Shown in pieces: positions 43,381 to 52,642 of a stretch of 64,000 nucleotides of DNA. The notes below the pieces were generated by a model. It did no database searches, had not been told where the DNA came from, and saw nothing but the letters and a program-made list of their open reading frames with translations. A program made the position numbers and the translations under genes. Each line of letters starts with the position of its first letter. Position 1 is the first letter of the stretch. Source of the stretch: JBGQBN01 sp041494805 (GTDB taxonomy: Bacteria; Acidobacteriota; Terriglobia; Terriglobales; Acidobacteriaceae); the NCBI GenBank assembly GCA_041494805.1, contig JBGQBN010000013.1, positions 18,184 to 82,183 on the forward strand. The letters are read 5' to 3'.

Positions 43381-43411
43381 GGCCACGGATTTTCGCGGAT
43401 TCACACGGATA
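43381..43411 (+). repeat. Dispersed GGCCACGGATTTTCGCGGAT element
   Basis: It matches the element after ndk (7852-7882) in its GGCC-RCRG-ATTTCGCGGAT core. Intergenic. Confidence 0.4.
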
Positions 43412-43478
43412 AAGCGAGAGCACTTCGCTGCAACAAAAAGCGCGGCATCTCTAGCCGAGCTCTGAAATGTGAGCTGTT

Positions 43479-43510
43479 CCTGACACCTGACGACTGACAC
43501 CTGACGACTG
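43479..43510 (+). repeat. Direct repeat of CTGACACCTGACGACTG units
   Basis: Two copies of a CCTGACACCTGACGACTG-type unit lie just after the DUF4097 gene stop (reading the minus strand). The same unit forms the hairpin before mutM at 10043-10060. Confidence 0.5.
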
Positions 43511-43516
43511 CCCCGG

Positions 43517-44971
43517 CTAGTTTTCCGTCGGCGTCACTGGTGCCGCCGGCGCCTTGGGGGCCTTTGGGGGGTGTGGCGCTGGTAGTGCTTCTACCGCCGT
43601 CGACCCCTTGCGAATCTCAATCGTCCCGTGCTCGTTATTGATCACCAGGCGTGGTCCGCCGCCGCCAATCGTTCCGCTCGCGGTGGCTAGGTCATTGCCG
43701 TTCTCGATCTTCAACTCGCTGAAGTCGGACTGCACATCACCGCCCCGGGCCCGGGCATCCAGATGGAACCCCGCTTTGTCAGGGACGTAGATCTGGACAT
43801 CTCCCCGGCGATTGTCAATCTGCATGCTGCCCAGCTTGCTCATGCGCACTTCCACCGCGCCATTCTCGTCCTGCAGCCGCACATCGCCGCTCACTCCCAG
43901 TAAGCGGACGTCCTTCGAGCGTGTCAGCAGCCGGAACGGTCCCACAATGTCATCGGCCCGCATATCACCCGAATCCATATCAAGGTCGCCATTGAGCCTG
44001 GAGAACTCCATGTCGGTACGCGCCGACTTGAAACTCACCGCGTTGCCAATTCTTGCGAGCTTGATACTGTCGAACTCGCCGCTGATGTGCGCGGCGCCTT
44101 TTACGTCCTGCAACGAAATATCATCCCCGCGCCCTTGTATGGAAACGTCCGCGGCAACCTGTGAGATCCGCGCCGAACTGCGCTCCAGGCTGAGGCTGGC
44201 CTTGCCGTTGATGTCTGACAGCGAAACGTCACCACGCTGGTTGGAAATGTCAGCGTCCCCGTCACGCCCCATCACGCTCACGTCGCCGCGGCGAGTTGAA
44301 ATCACCACCGAGGCCTTCCGCGGGAGAGAAACATCCAGGTTGGTGACAATCCAATGATCGCCTGCGCCCTGGGTATTGGCGTTCAGCGAAACCGTGTGGT
44401 CGCTGACCGTGATCTGCGGCTTGGTGCCAGGATTCCACTTGTCGGCATCTTCCTGGCTTTCCGCGTTGATGCGCTTGTGCACGGCCACGTGGATCTTGTC
44501 ATCGTCCGCCGCACTCACGTTGACCGCGCCGCGATCGTTCACCACGTGCAAGTTCGCTCCCGCAGGGAAGGCTTGCTCCAGCTGATCGTCAAAACTGTAA
44601 CTGTGACCAAACAGCTGGAAATCACTATCCCCCAGGTCAATGTTGTCGCGGATGTCTCCCCAATTGACACGTGACGCCTGAGTTGCGGCCAGACCGAAGA
44701 CAATCAACACCACCAGCAGGAAAACTCCACCCGCGCCAATCCCGGGAGCGCGCGTACCCTCGCGCTGCGCTTGCTGATGTTCGATCAGTTTGACGATTCC
44801 CCACAGAATAATGAATAGAGGCCAGTAGTTCGCAAACCAATGTCCGAGCGTTTCCCACCGCAGCTTGCCCATGTTGGCCAGCAGGAGCAGCACGCCCATC
44901 AGGATCAGAACGATGGGCCCGGCAAATGATCGTCGTCGGCGAGTCGGAGGAACTTGCACGGGGCTAGCCAC
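43517..44971 (-). CDS. Membrane-anchored DUF4097 beta-strand-repeat protein with LiaF-like N-terminus
   Basis: A 484-residue protein. Two to three membrane segments near the N-terminus (SFAGPIVLILMGVLLLLANM; YWPLFIILWGIVKLIE; GGVFLLVVLIVFGLAA) resemble LiaF/DUF5668 transmembrane modules. The rest is a right-handed ladder of short strands (VVISTRRGDVSVMGRDGDAD; ISNQRGDVSLSDINGKASL) as in DUF4097 proteins, ending in a Pro/Ala tail. It starts with GTG 44971, overlapping the previous gene by eight bases with GAGGTGA just before. Last gene of the sigma operon; probably an envelope-stress component. Confidence 0.8.
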   Translation of the reverse strand: MASPVQVPPTRRRRSFAGPIVLILMGVLLLLANMGKLRWETLGHWFANYWPLFIILWGIVKLIEHQQAQREGTRAPGIGAGGVFLLVVLIVFGLAATQASRVNWGDIRDNIDLGDSDFQLFGHSYSFDDQLEQAFPAGANLHVVNDRGAVNVSAADDDKIHVAVHKRINAESQEDADKWNPGTKPQITVSDHTVSLNANTQGAGDHWIVTNLDVSLPRKASVVISTRRGDVSVMGRDGDADISNQRGDVSLSDINGKASLSLERSSARISQVAADVSIQGRGDDISLQDVKGAAHISGEFDSIKLARIGNAVSFKSARTDMEFSRLNGDLDMDSGDMRADDIVGPFRLLTRSKDVRLLGVSGDVRLQDENGAVEVRMSKLGSMQIDNRRGDVQIYVPDKAGFHLDARARGGDVQSDFSELKIENGNDLATASGTIGGGGPRLVINNEHGTIEIRKGSTAVEALPAPHPPKAPKAPAAPVTPTEN

Positions 44972-45908
44972 GATTCACCTCATTGGAAGGCGGCCGAACT
45001 TCACCACTGACGGCGGCGCCCGGTCCCATCCCCTGGATCGGCGCTGATCCACTGATGTGGCCGGCCGTGGAAGCGTTGCCGCTTAATAGTTTGACCAAGC
45101 CGATCACCAGCAGCAGTGCAGGCCAGGTCTTATGGAAGTACACTATGTCTTGCGCCTGCAGCAGAAACAGCACACCCAAAGTGATCAGCACGGCCGGACC
45201 CATCAGGCAGCGGGCCCGGCACCGGTCGCAGTTGCAAGTCCCATACCTCGGTCCTAGCACGCCCGAACGCCGCGCGAACAGCCATCCCCCGATCACGATC
45301 AGGATGATGGGCCAGAAACGATCCATGTTGAAAAACCAAATGCCCATGTTATGCAGCAGGAAAAGCACGCCCAGCCCAATCAGGATCACAGCGCCAATCG
45401 GCACCTTGCTGGTATCCATTTTTTGACCCGTACTGAAGGTCTCCGCCAAACCAAACGGATCGGGAGCGGGCTGGCCCATCTGGACGGCCTTGGCGGAGCG
45501 CACCGCGTCAATAATTTGATACACGTAGAAAAACGCGATGCCAAAACCGAGAAGCACGTGGAGGCCGTCCGCGTTTACCACCGTCTGGCCCCATACCAGT
45601 AGGGTGAAGGTCACGAGGTGCGCCAAGCCCTTGGCATACTGCCCCGTATACACGGCGCCCACGCCGAAGGGAAAGAATCCCGCAAGAATGCCGGCTAGAG
45701 CTGGGTTTGGGCCGGACCCGGCTACCGGAGTGGCACTCGCTGGAACGAAACCTGCTGCCGCCGGCTGCGCTCCTTGCAGCCGCTCGGCGAGGCAGTTCTC
45801 GCAGTAGATTACTCCGCGAACATCGCGGCTACAGTTTGCACACAGCGGTTTCCCGCAGGTCCGGCAAAAGGCCACCTTCTCAATGTCGGGATGGTTGGCG
45901 CAGTTCAT
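44964..45908 (-). CDS. B-box zinc-finger membrane protein (DUF5668-like)
   Basis: A 314-residue protein. The N-terminus is a zinc-binding domain (CANHPDIEKVAFCRTCGKPLC, CSRDVRGVIYCENCL). Then come hydrophobic segments (AGILAGFFPFGVGAVYTGQY; LVTFTLLVWGQTVV; VPIGAVILIGLGVLFLLHNM; WPIILIVIGGWLFA), the DUF5668/LiaF-type pattern, and a Cys-rich loop CNCDRCRARC. It overlaps the anti-sigma gene by four bases (ATGA) and the DUF4097 gene by eight. Confidence 0.78.
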   Translation of the reverse strand: MNCANHPDIEKVAFCRTCGKPLCANCSRDVRGVIYCENCLAERLQGAQPAAAGFVPASATPVAGSGPNPALAGILAGFFPFGVGAVYTGQYAKGLAHLVTFTLLVWGQTVVNADGLHVLLGFGIAFFYVYQIIDAVRSAKAVQMGQPAPDPFGLAETFSTGQKMDTSKVPIGAVILIGLGVLFLLHNMGIWFFNMDRFWPIILIVIGGWLFARRSGVLGPRYGTCNCDRCRARCLMGPAVLITLGVLFLLQAQDIVYFHKTWPALLLVIGLVKLLSGNASTAGHISGSAPIQGMGPGAAVSGEVRPPSNEVNRG

Positions 45909-46660
45909 GAAAATCTCCTGTAAGTGGTCACCGTCACTACAGGCGGATCCTCTGGGATGGAGGCCAGCACGGGCTGGTTCTCCCCTTGGCTGTAGTTGCG
46001 TTCCTGTTTCTGTTCAGGCTGTCCACTGGTATCGTTATTATTTTTTCTTTCCTTGTTTTGCTCTTCCGGGGCTGGTTCCGCGGGCGTGGTCGCTCGCTTG
46101 AACTCCCGCATCCGAGATTCAATCTCATACACGAAACGAATATTTTCGTAGTACTTCACCACTCGGCCGGAGGTCTCGTAGTAGGTACGCTTGACGGCGC
46201 TGGGCCGCAGGTCCAGATGCCGCAAGTCGCTTACCTTCACTCCCGCCGCGCTGAGCGCGATGGACAGCGAGAAAAACGCCATACCGAATGACATGGCAAA
46301 GCGCGGCTGGCGGGCCACGCCGAAGACCGGCGCAAACACCGGCCGCAGCCAACCCGCGACCGCATCTTTCCATGAAGCTCCCGGCCTGGCCTGCGCCTCG
46401 ACTCGATGGCTTTCATGTCCGGTCGTAGCCACCAGGATGTTGTGCATCAGGTTGGCTGGAGGCTCCACCTCTTCCAGCGACTTCAGCCAGCGCCGTCCCG
46501 CGTCGGCTTCCGCCAACAGCGGCCCGCAGACCAGACACACGCGGGCATGAGCCTGAAAGCTCTCCAGCTTTGCCCCGGTCAATTTCTTGTCCAGGACTTC
46601 GCTCAGAAGAGCGTCAAACTCGGTGCACTGCATACCGTTTTTGTTTTCCGCTGCTGGCAT
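45905..46660 (-). CDS. Anti-sigma factor (zinc-finger, membrane)
   Basis: A 251-residue protein with an N-terminal zf-HC2 motif (FQAHARVCLVCGPLLAEA), a membrane segment (RFAMSFGMAFFSLSIALSAAG) and a basic, Gln/Asn-rich C-terminal part (SRMREFKRATTPAEPAPEEQ; KERKNNNDTSGQPEQKQ). It follows the ECF sigma gene with one-base overlap (TGATG; ATG 46660; GTG 46663 is an alternative) and so is its probable antagonist. No canonical protease site can be named. Confidence 0.8.
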   Translation of the reverse strand: MPAAENKNGMQCTEFDALLSEVLDKKLTGAKLESFQAHARVCLVCGPLLAEADAGRRWLKSLEEVEPPANLMHNILVATTGHESHRVEAQARPGASWKDAVAGWLRPVFAPVFGVARQPRFAMSFGMAFFSLSIALSAAGVKVSDLRHLDLRPSAVKRTYYETSGRVVKYYENIRFVYEIESRMREFKRATTPAEPAPEEQNKERKNNNDTSGQPEQKQERNYSQGENQPVLASIPEDPPVVTVTTYRRFS

Positions 46661-47319
46661 CACATCACCTGCCTATATGTACGTTGGAGCAAGCGCGCAA
46701 GTTCCGCGCGCCCGCGGTTTATTCTCGACTTCACGGTTCCCTCGGGAACCTTCAAGACTGCAGCAACTTCTTTGTAATCCATATCTTGCAGGTCACGCAA
46801 GATTACCGCTTCGCGCAACTCCGGCGACAGCTTCTGCAGCGCGCGATGCACGCTTTCGCGGGCCTCACGACTTTGTACTCGCGCATCCGGAGGCGCGGCC
46901 TTGTCCGGGATCTGTTCGCTGAGCGGCATGGCATCCTCGTGCTCCGAAGGTGCCCCATCCAGCGAGTCGGTCACGCGATCCTGTTTGCTCTTGCGGAAGT
47001 GGTCCACCAGCAGGTTGCGCGTAATGGTCGTGACCCATGTCATGAACGCCCCGCGCTCCACGTCATAAGAACTCAGCGTGCGGTACATTTTGATGAAGAC
47101 CTCCTGCGTGAGGTCCTGGGCGTCATCGCCCGATCCCGCAAAGCGATAGCAGATGTTGTAGATTCGCCGATTGTACCGCCGCACGATCTCCTCCCAGGCC
47201 ACGGCGTCGCCCGCAATGCAGCGACGGACCAGCATGGCAACGACCTGGGCGTCTTCCAACCCGCGCTCCCCGGAACTCCTGGTTTTCAGCTCGGATGGCA
47301 GCCACTTTCCAAACCGCAC
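46660..47319 (-). CDS. RNA polymerase ECF sigma factor (RpoE-like)
   Basis: A 219-residue sigma factor. Region 2: WEEIVRRYNRRIYNICYRFA, DAQDLTQEVFIKMYRTL, GAFMTWVTTITRNLLVDHFR; region 4: LSPELREAVILRDLQDMDYK, VPEGTVKSRINRGRAEL. An acidic linker (DGAPSEHEDAMPLSEQIPD) separates them. Start GTG 47319 has GGGAG upstream. First of four overlapping genes (sigma, anti-sigma, B-box membrane protein, DUF4097), which form one translationally coupled unit. Confidence 0.93.
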   Translation of the reverse strand: MRFGKWLPSELKTRSSGERGLEDAQVVAMLVRRCIAGDAVAWEEIVRRYNRRIYNICYRFAGSGDDAQDLTQEVFIKMYRTLSSYDVERGAFMTWVTTITRNLLVDHFRKSKQDRVTDSLDGAPSEHEDAMPLSEQIPDKAAPPDARVQSREARESVHRALQKLSPELREAVILRDLQDMDYKEVAAVLKVPEGTVKSRINRGRAELARLLQRTYRQVM

Positions 47320-47346
47320 ACTCCCAGCCTTAACACCACAATAGAG

Positions 47347-47373
47347 ATACGTTCTTGTGGTCCCAAAAGTTCG
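47347..47373 (-). promoter_or_regulatory. Candidate ECF-type promoter of the sigma operon
   Basis: On the minus strand CGAACTT (47373-47367), 15 bases, CGTAT (47351-47347): close to the GGAACTT-N15-16-GTC pattern of RpoE-like sigma factors. It would give a leader of about 20-25 nt and suggests autoregulation. Only a pattern match. Confidence 0.35.
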
Positions 47374-47541
47374 TCCCTTCTATGAAGCAAGGCATTGTAA
47401 CAGGGGGTATAAAGGATAGGCGAAGAAAGAGCGAATCTTGGAACTAGAGAACCAGAGAACCAGGAACTGCTTACTCTCTTCCCGTGGTTGAATGCACGAA
47501 CCCCAGCCGGCCTCGGACGAAAACAGCCCAAACGAACAGTC

Positions 47542-47547
47542 TATAAT
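47542..47547 (+). promoter_or_regulatory. Candidate -10 element (TATAAT) before a mini-ORF and the kinase
   Basis: A perfect TATAAT lies 11 bases before the ATG of a 16-codon reading frame and 69 bases before the kinase ATG; no clear -35. Confidence 0.35.
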
Positions 47548-47558
47548 GCCGCCAATCA

Positions 47559-47609
47559 ATGCCTCTCACGTCAGGCGCAAAACTTGGGCGAAATCCTGAG
47601 CGGAGCTAA
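47559..47609 (+). other. 16-codon mini-ORF resembling the kinase N-terminus
   Basis: ATG 47559 begins MPLTSGAKLGRNPERS, then TAA, ending seven bases before the kinase start. The first ten residues resemble the kinase's own MLTAGSKLGPY and the usual opening of acidobacterial PD40 kinases (MxLTxGxxLGPYEI). It may be a relic of a second kinase start or a regulatory upstream frame. Confidence 0.45.
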
Positions 47610-47616
47610 GATCTGA

Positions 47617-50277
47617 ATGCTCACCGCTGGTAGCAAACTCGGACCGTACGAAATCATGGCGCCTCTGGGTGCGGGCGGCATGGGCGAGGTCTACCGCGCC
47701 CGCGACAGCCGCCTCAATCGCACCGTAGCTGTGAAGGTGCTCCCCCAGCACCTGTCGGCTGATCCAGACTTTCGCCAGCGCTTCGAACGTGAAGCCAGGG
47801 CCATCTCCGCTCTGCAACATCCCAACATCTGCACTCTCCACGACATCGGTCACCAGGATGACGTGGACTTCCTAGTCCTGGAATTTGTCGAAGGCGAGAG
47901 TCTCGACCAGCGTCTAAGCAAAGGGCCGCTGCCGCTTGACCAGGTGCTGCGCTACGGGGCTGAGATCGCCGACGCGCTCGACAAAGCGCATCGCCATGGC
48001 ATCATTCATCGTGACCTCAAGCCCGGCAACATCATGCTGACCAAGTCCGGAGCCAAGCTGCTGGATTTCGGTTTGGCCAAGGTTCAAGTGGGCGCTTCTG
48101 CCTTGGCCTCTGCCCTGACGGAAGTCACCGCCGAGAACCGCAAGCTGACTACCGAAGGCTCCATCGTCGGCACTTTCCAGTACATGGCGCCGGAACAATT
48201 GGAAGGCAAGGACGCCGATACCCGCACCGACATCTTTGCCCTGGGCGCCGTGATTTACGAAATGGCCACAGGGAAAGCGGCGTTCGCCGGTAAGAGTCGC
48301 GCCAGCCTGATTGCTGCGATTCTCTCTTCCGAGCCTCCGCCTATTTCCACGCTGCAGCCCATGACGCCGCCTGCGCTCGACCGCGTGATCAAGCGCTGCC
48401 TGGCGAAAGATCCCGATGACCGCTGGCAAAGCGCCGGTGACCTGGCCAGCGAACTGAGGTGGATTGCGGAAGGCGGATCGCAGGCCGGAGTTCCCGCGCC
48501 CCTCGTCGCGCACCGCACGAATCGTGCCCGTTGGGCGTGGCTGGCTGCTGCCGTCTTTGCTGCGTTGGTCGTCGCAGCGGGCCTGCTGTATTTCCGAAAT
48601 AACGAGAATTCCCTGAAATCCCTTCAGGCCTATCTGCCCCCACCGGAGAACACAAGCTACTTCTTCACCGGTGATTCGGCAGGATTTCCGGTGCTTTCCC
48701 CCCAGGGCGACCGGTTGGCGTTTGTCGCGACCGATGAACGTGCCAATCGTCTGATCTGGATTCGCAGTCTCGCCGACGGCTCCGTTCGCAGCTTGCCGGG
48801 CACCGACTCTGCCTCCTTTCCGTTCTGGTCGTTCGACGGAAAGAATCTCGGCTACTTCGCGGAGGGAAAGCTCAAGCGCATTTCGCTCGGCGGGGGCTCG
48901 CCGGTGGACCTCGCAGACGCGGACAATCCCCGCGGCGGAAGCTGGAACCAGAACGACGTCATTATCTTCACCCCTTCCTCCCAAACGCCGATCTACCGCG
49001 TGGCAGCGTCAGGTGGAACCGCGACGCCGGTCACTCAAATCGACCAGTCCCGGCACTCCACTCATCGCTGGCCGTATTTCCTGCCCGACGGGAAACACTT
49101 TCTGTACCTCGCCGCCAGTCACTCCAAGCCGCATGCCGACCTCGATGCCATCTACGTAGCTTCTTTGGATGGCAAAGAAAACCGTCTCCTGACAATTTCG
49201 ACTTCGCATGCCATCGCAGTGCCGGGTTATCTGCTATTCCTGCAGAACAGAACTCTGATGGCACAGCTCTTCGATCTTTCCAGCGCGATCCTGAAGGGCG
49301 AACCCATTCCGGTTGCGTCCGGCGTTCATTTCGAGGAAGGAAACTGGCACGGAGTATTTGATTGCGCCAGCGACGGCACTCTGGTGTATCAGCCCGACGT
49401 CAGTGCGCACGGTTCGCAACTCCTCTGGTACGGACGGGACGGCCGCGTTCTGGGAAAGCTGGGAGATCTAGACCAATATCGCGAGTTGCGTTTGTCTCCG
49501 GACGGGCACAGGCTGGCGGCCACGATAGGCGACCCGGGCGGAAATATTTGGATTTACGACCTGGCCCGTGGCGTCCGCGCACGCTACACCTTTGGCGGTA
49601 TTGGTGACCGCGCCGCGGTTTGGTCCCCGGATGGCAGCCAGATCGCTTTTTCCCGGGCCCAGGGCGGCGGCGCCAATCTCTTCCTCATCTCTTCCAATGC
49701 CGCGGGGACGGAGAAACCGCTCTTCGTCGCGGATAAGTTGAAACGCCCCACAGATTGGTCTCCCGACGGAAAGAATCTTTTCTTTACGCAGACTCCGGTA
49801 GGATTCGGCGTCTGGCTGCTCCCTCTTTCCGGCGAAATACAACCCCAGCCGTTTCTTCCGCCTGTGATCACCGCCAGTGAAGCGCAGTTTTCACCTGACG
49901 GTCATTGGGTGGCTTACGGTGCCCAGGAGTCGGGGCGGACTGAAGTTTACGTTACGCAATTTCCTGGGCCGAAGGGGAAATGGCAGATTTCAACCAACGG
50001 CGGGCGTGGACCGAGATGGCGCCGCGACGGCAAGGCAATTTTCTACTGGGCCACCGATCACACCATGATGGAAGCTCAAGTGGAAATGAGTGGCTCCCAG
50101 CTCCAGGTGAACGCAGTTCGTCCCCTTTTCAAAGTATCCATGCCCATCGATCCAGCGGGAGCCACTCCCTACGACGTTACCGCAGATGGGCAGCGATTTA
50201 TTGTGAACACATCTAATACCTTGGAAGATCAACCCCTTACGCTGGTCATCAACTGGACTTCCCGCTTGAAGAAATAG
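47617..50277 (+). CDS. Serine/threonine protein kinase with periplasmic PD40/TolB-like repeats
   Basis: An 886-residue transmembrane kinase. The Hanks-type domain spans residues about 10-285: glycine loop LGAGGMGEVY (17-26), Lys40, HRDLKPGN (131-138), DFGLAK (150-155) and APEQ (191-194). One membrane segment (WAWLAAAVFAALVVAAGLLYF, about 306-326) precedes an outer part of WD40-like/PD40 repeats (FFTGDSAGFPVLSPQGDRLA; PFWSFDGKNLGYF; AQFSPDGHWVAYGAQESGR). All catalytic residues are present. The external propeller probably senses a ligand or polymer; targets are unknown. It is transcribed divergently from the adjacent sigma operon. Confidence 0.93.
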   Translation: MLTAGSKLGPYEIMAPLGAGGMGEVYRARDSRLNRTVAVKVLPQHLSADPDFRQRFEREARAISALQHPNICTLHDIGHQDDVDFLVLEFVEGESLDQRLSKGPLPLDQVLRYGAEIADALDKAHRHGIIHRDLKPGNIMLTKSGAKLLDFGLAKVQVGASALASALTEVTAENRKLTTEGSIVGTFQYMAPEQLEGKDADTRTDIFALGAVIYEMATGKAAFAGKSRASLIAAILSSEPPPISTLQPMTPPALDRVIKRCLAKDPDDRWQSAGDLASELRWIAEGGSQAGVPAPLVAHRTNRARWAWLAAAVFAALVVAAGLLYFRNNENSLKSLQAYLPPPENTSYFFTGDSAGFPVLSPQGDRLAFVATDERANRLIWIRSLADGSVRSLPGTDSASFPFWSFDGKNLGYFAEGKLKRISLGGGSPVDLADADNPRGGSWNQNDVIIFTPSSQTPIYRVAASGGTATPVTQIDQSRHSTHRWPYFLPDGKHFLYLAASHSKPHADLDAIYVASLDGKENRLLTISTSHAIAVPGYLLFLQNRTLMAQLFDLSSAILKGEPIPVASGVHFEEGNWHGVFDCASDGTLVYQPDVSAHGSQLLWYGRDGRVLGKLGDLDQYRELRLSPDGHRLAATIGDPGGNIWIYDLARGVRARYTFGGIGDRAAVWSPDGSQIAFSRAQGGGANLFLISSNAAGTEKPLFVADKLKRPTDWSPDGKNLFFTQTPVGFGVWLLPLSGEIQPQPFLPPVITASEAQFSPDGHWVAYGAQESGRTEVYVTQFPGPKGKWQISTNGGRGPRWRRDGKAIFYWATDHTMMEAQVEMSGSQLQVNAVRPLFKVSMPIDPAGATPYDVTADGQRFIVNTSNTLEDQPLTLVINWTSRLKK

Positions 50278-50342
50278 GGAACTCGTTTTCCTGCGTCTGA
50301 GTTCCCTCTTCAGGACTGAGAAATGGCCTGCCTCCGTGCCCA

Positions 50343-52433
50343 CTACCAGACCCGACAGGCGTTGGCCCTCACCATGGGTTGCCCGGCGTGGCACCCAAAG
50401 GCGTGGGAAAACTCCTGCATGTTGCTCACCACGTTGTTCACCCGGTAACGGTTCAGGGAGTGCCCCTGCGTCATCACCGCGGTGCGGGCCAGTTCGGGGC
50501 GTACATCCCCGCACCAGACGTTGGCATAAGCGACGAAGAAAGTCTGCAACTGGGTGAAGCCGCCCCCTGCGGGACTATCCAGGTCCTTGCCCTGAGACTT
50601 GAGTGTGTCCTGTAAACCGCCGAGGGCGAGGTGAACGCCGCCGTTGTCGGCTGTATCTTCTCCCGCTGAAAGTTTTCCGTTCTGCTTCACGCCCGCTTCG
50701 GGAACGTCCTGGGTGTATTCGTCCTGGATGCACTGGTCGCGCTCGTCGTAGTTGGCGGCGTCGACCGGGGTCCACCAGTCCTTCAGGTTGCCCTCGGCGT
50801 CGAACTTGCGGCCCTGATCGTCGTAGCCATGAGTGATCTCGTGTCCAATGACGGCCCCGATGGCGCCGTAGTTCACGGCGTCGATCTGTGCGCCTTCAAA
50901 GAACGGCGGCTGCAAAATGCCGGCGGGAAAGTTAATGGTGTTGCGCTGGGGATCTTCATAGGCGTTGACCGTCGGCGGCGTCATGCCCCATTCGTAACGG
51001 TCTGCCGGTTTGCCAAACTTGGCCATGCGGCGGCTGATCTCGAAGCTCGCCGCGCGCCCCACGTTGCCCAGAAAGTTATCACGCTTGATGACCACCGACG
51101 AGTAGTCGCGCCAGCGGTCGGGATACCCGATTTTGTCCACCTGCGCTGCCAGCTTTGCGTGCGCCGCATGCTTGGTCGCGTCCGACATCCAGGTGGCGGC
51201 GTCAATGTCCTCACTCAACGCGTTCTTGATGGCCTTCACCATCTGTAACATGCGCTCTTTGTTCTCCGGCGGAAAATACTTCGTGACGTAGGCCTGGCCC
51301 ACCGCCTCCCCCAGGTCGTTGTCGGCAAAGAAAGAGCAACGCCGCCAGCGCGGCTGGATTTGCCGCGCGCCGCCCAGCGTGCGGCCAAAGAAGTCGAAAT
51401 TCTCCTCGATGATCGGCTGGCTGAGAGACGTGGCCAGCATGTGTACGGTTGACCAGCGCAGGTAGGCACGCCAGTGCTCAATCGATTCCGACTGGATCAG
51501 CTTTTCCATGCCGCGGAAGAAATCGGGCGCGATCAGCAGGTAGTGCGGCGACGACGGCGCGTGCATGGCGGCAAAGTATTGGTTCCAGTTGAAGGACGGC
51601 GTGATCGCCTGTACTTGCTGCAGCGACATTTTGTTGTTCTGATTCTTGGGATCGCGGCGCGCGACAATGTCCATGGCGGCGTTGGCCAGCGCGGTTTCCA
51701 TGGCAAGCACAGTCTGAGCATCGCTGGCAGCCTGGGCTGGCGCTTCGCCGCTCAGTTCGAGCAGCCGGCCCACGTGCTTCAGGTACTTCTCGCGGATCTC
51801 CTTCGATTTGTCGTCGTCTTTCAAATAGAACTCGCGGCCGGGCAGGGCCATGCCAGACTGATCGAGCGCGGCCAGCATGATGCTGGCATCGTCGAAGTCG
51901 GGCTGGGCATAAATTCCAAAAAGCACGCCCTGGTACTGCGCGTCGATGAAATTCAGGTTGGCCGGCCGGATGATTTGGTGGATGGATGCGACCACCTCAG
52001 GAAGCTGGGACTTGTTCTTCAGCTTGGCGATCCGGTCGAGCTCCGGCTGCAAAGGCGCGATGCCGGCCTTGTTGATGGTAGCTTCGTCGATGCAGGCAGC
52101 GTAGTAGTCACCCACCTGTTGCTCGACCGGGGAGCGGCTCGGCGAGGGCTTGGCCGCTTCTTCCAGCGTGCGGTGGACGGCCGCGACGTTCCAGATAGCC
52201 AAAGAATTGAATGTGCCCCACCCCGCTTGGTCGGGCGGAATGGGATTGGCCTTGATCCACTTACTGCACGCGTACTTGAAAAAATCGGTACAAGGGTCAA
52301 GCGTCTTGTCCACTTGGTCGGGGCTGAAGCGCTCCAACGTCGGCATGGCATCGGGTGCGGAAGCCGGAGCGGTTTGAGCGGCGAGTGCGGCGCACAGGGT
52401 GAGAACAACTGCGCAAACGGTCAGAAGACGCAT
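50343..52433 (-). CDS. M13-family zinc metallopeptidase (neprilysin/PepO-like), exported
   Basis: A 696-residue protein from ATG 52433 with a signal peptide (MRLLTVCAVVLTLCAALAAQ) and GAGGGA nine bases upstream. Mature part: DPCTDFFKYACSKWIKANPI, then the catalytic motif GHEITHGYDD (zinc histidines about 531 and 535) and GEDTADNGGVHLALGG for the third ligand; it closes with CRVW, as family members end in CxxW. It would cut peptides in the periplasm. The frame is open to 52583, but the conserved protein begins at 52433. Confidence 0.94.
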   Translation of the reverse strand: MRLLTVCAVVLTLCAALAAQTAPASAPDAMPTLERFSPDQVDKTLDPCTDFFKYACSKWIKANPIPPDQAGWGTFNSLAIWNVAAVHRTLEEAAKPSPSRSPVEQQVGDYYAACIDEATINKAGIAPLQPELDRIAKLKNKSQLPEVVASIHQIIRPANLNFIDAQYQGVLFGIYAQPDFDDASIMLAALDQSGMALPGREFYLKDDDKSKEIREKYLKHVGRLLELSGEAPAQAASDAQTVLAMETALANAAMDIVARRDPKNQNNKMSLQQVQAITPSFNWNQYFAAMHAPSSPHYLLIAPDFFRGMEKLIQSESIEHWRAYLRWSTVHMLATSLSQPIIEENFDFFGRTLGGARQIQPRWRRCSFFADNDLGEAVGQAYVTKYFPPENKERMLQMVKAIKNALSEDIDAATWMSDATKHAAHAKLAAQVDKIGYPDRWRDYSSVVIKRDNFLGNVGRAASFEISRRMAKFGKPADRYEWGMTPPTVNAYEDPQRNTINFPAGILQPPFFEGAQIDAVNYGAIGAVIGHEITHGYDDQGRKFDAEGNLKDWWTPVDAANYDERDQCIQDEYTQDVPEAGVKQNGKLSAGEDTADNGGVHLALGGLQDTLKSQGKDLDSPAGGGFTQLQTFFVAYANVWCGDVRPELARTAVMTQGHSLNRYRVNNVVSNMQEFSHAFGCHAGQPMVRANACRVW

Positions 52434-52642
52434 AATCGATTTATCCCTCAGGAGCTGGATTGGCGGGTATTTAGACGCGGGAACGACGAAATCGTAACCG
52501 CACGGGCTCCATCCCGCAAGCCCGCAAAAACCAGAAACCTGCCAGTAGGCGAACAAAAGACGAAAATAATCGCGGGATGACAAACCCGGAGAAAAGCGAT
52601 GCCCGGATACTCCGCACTACTGCCAAGTGGCAAAGGCTTTAT

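Noticed and set aside
51474..52580. A 368-codon plus-strand frame opposite the M13 peptidase
   Set aside because: Antisense shadow with no domain features; the M13 frame has signal peptide, HEITH and CxxW.
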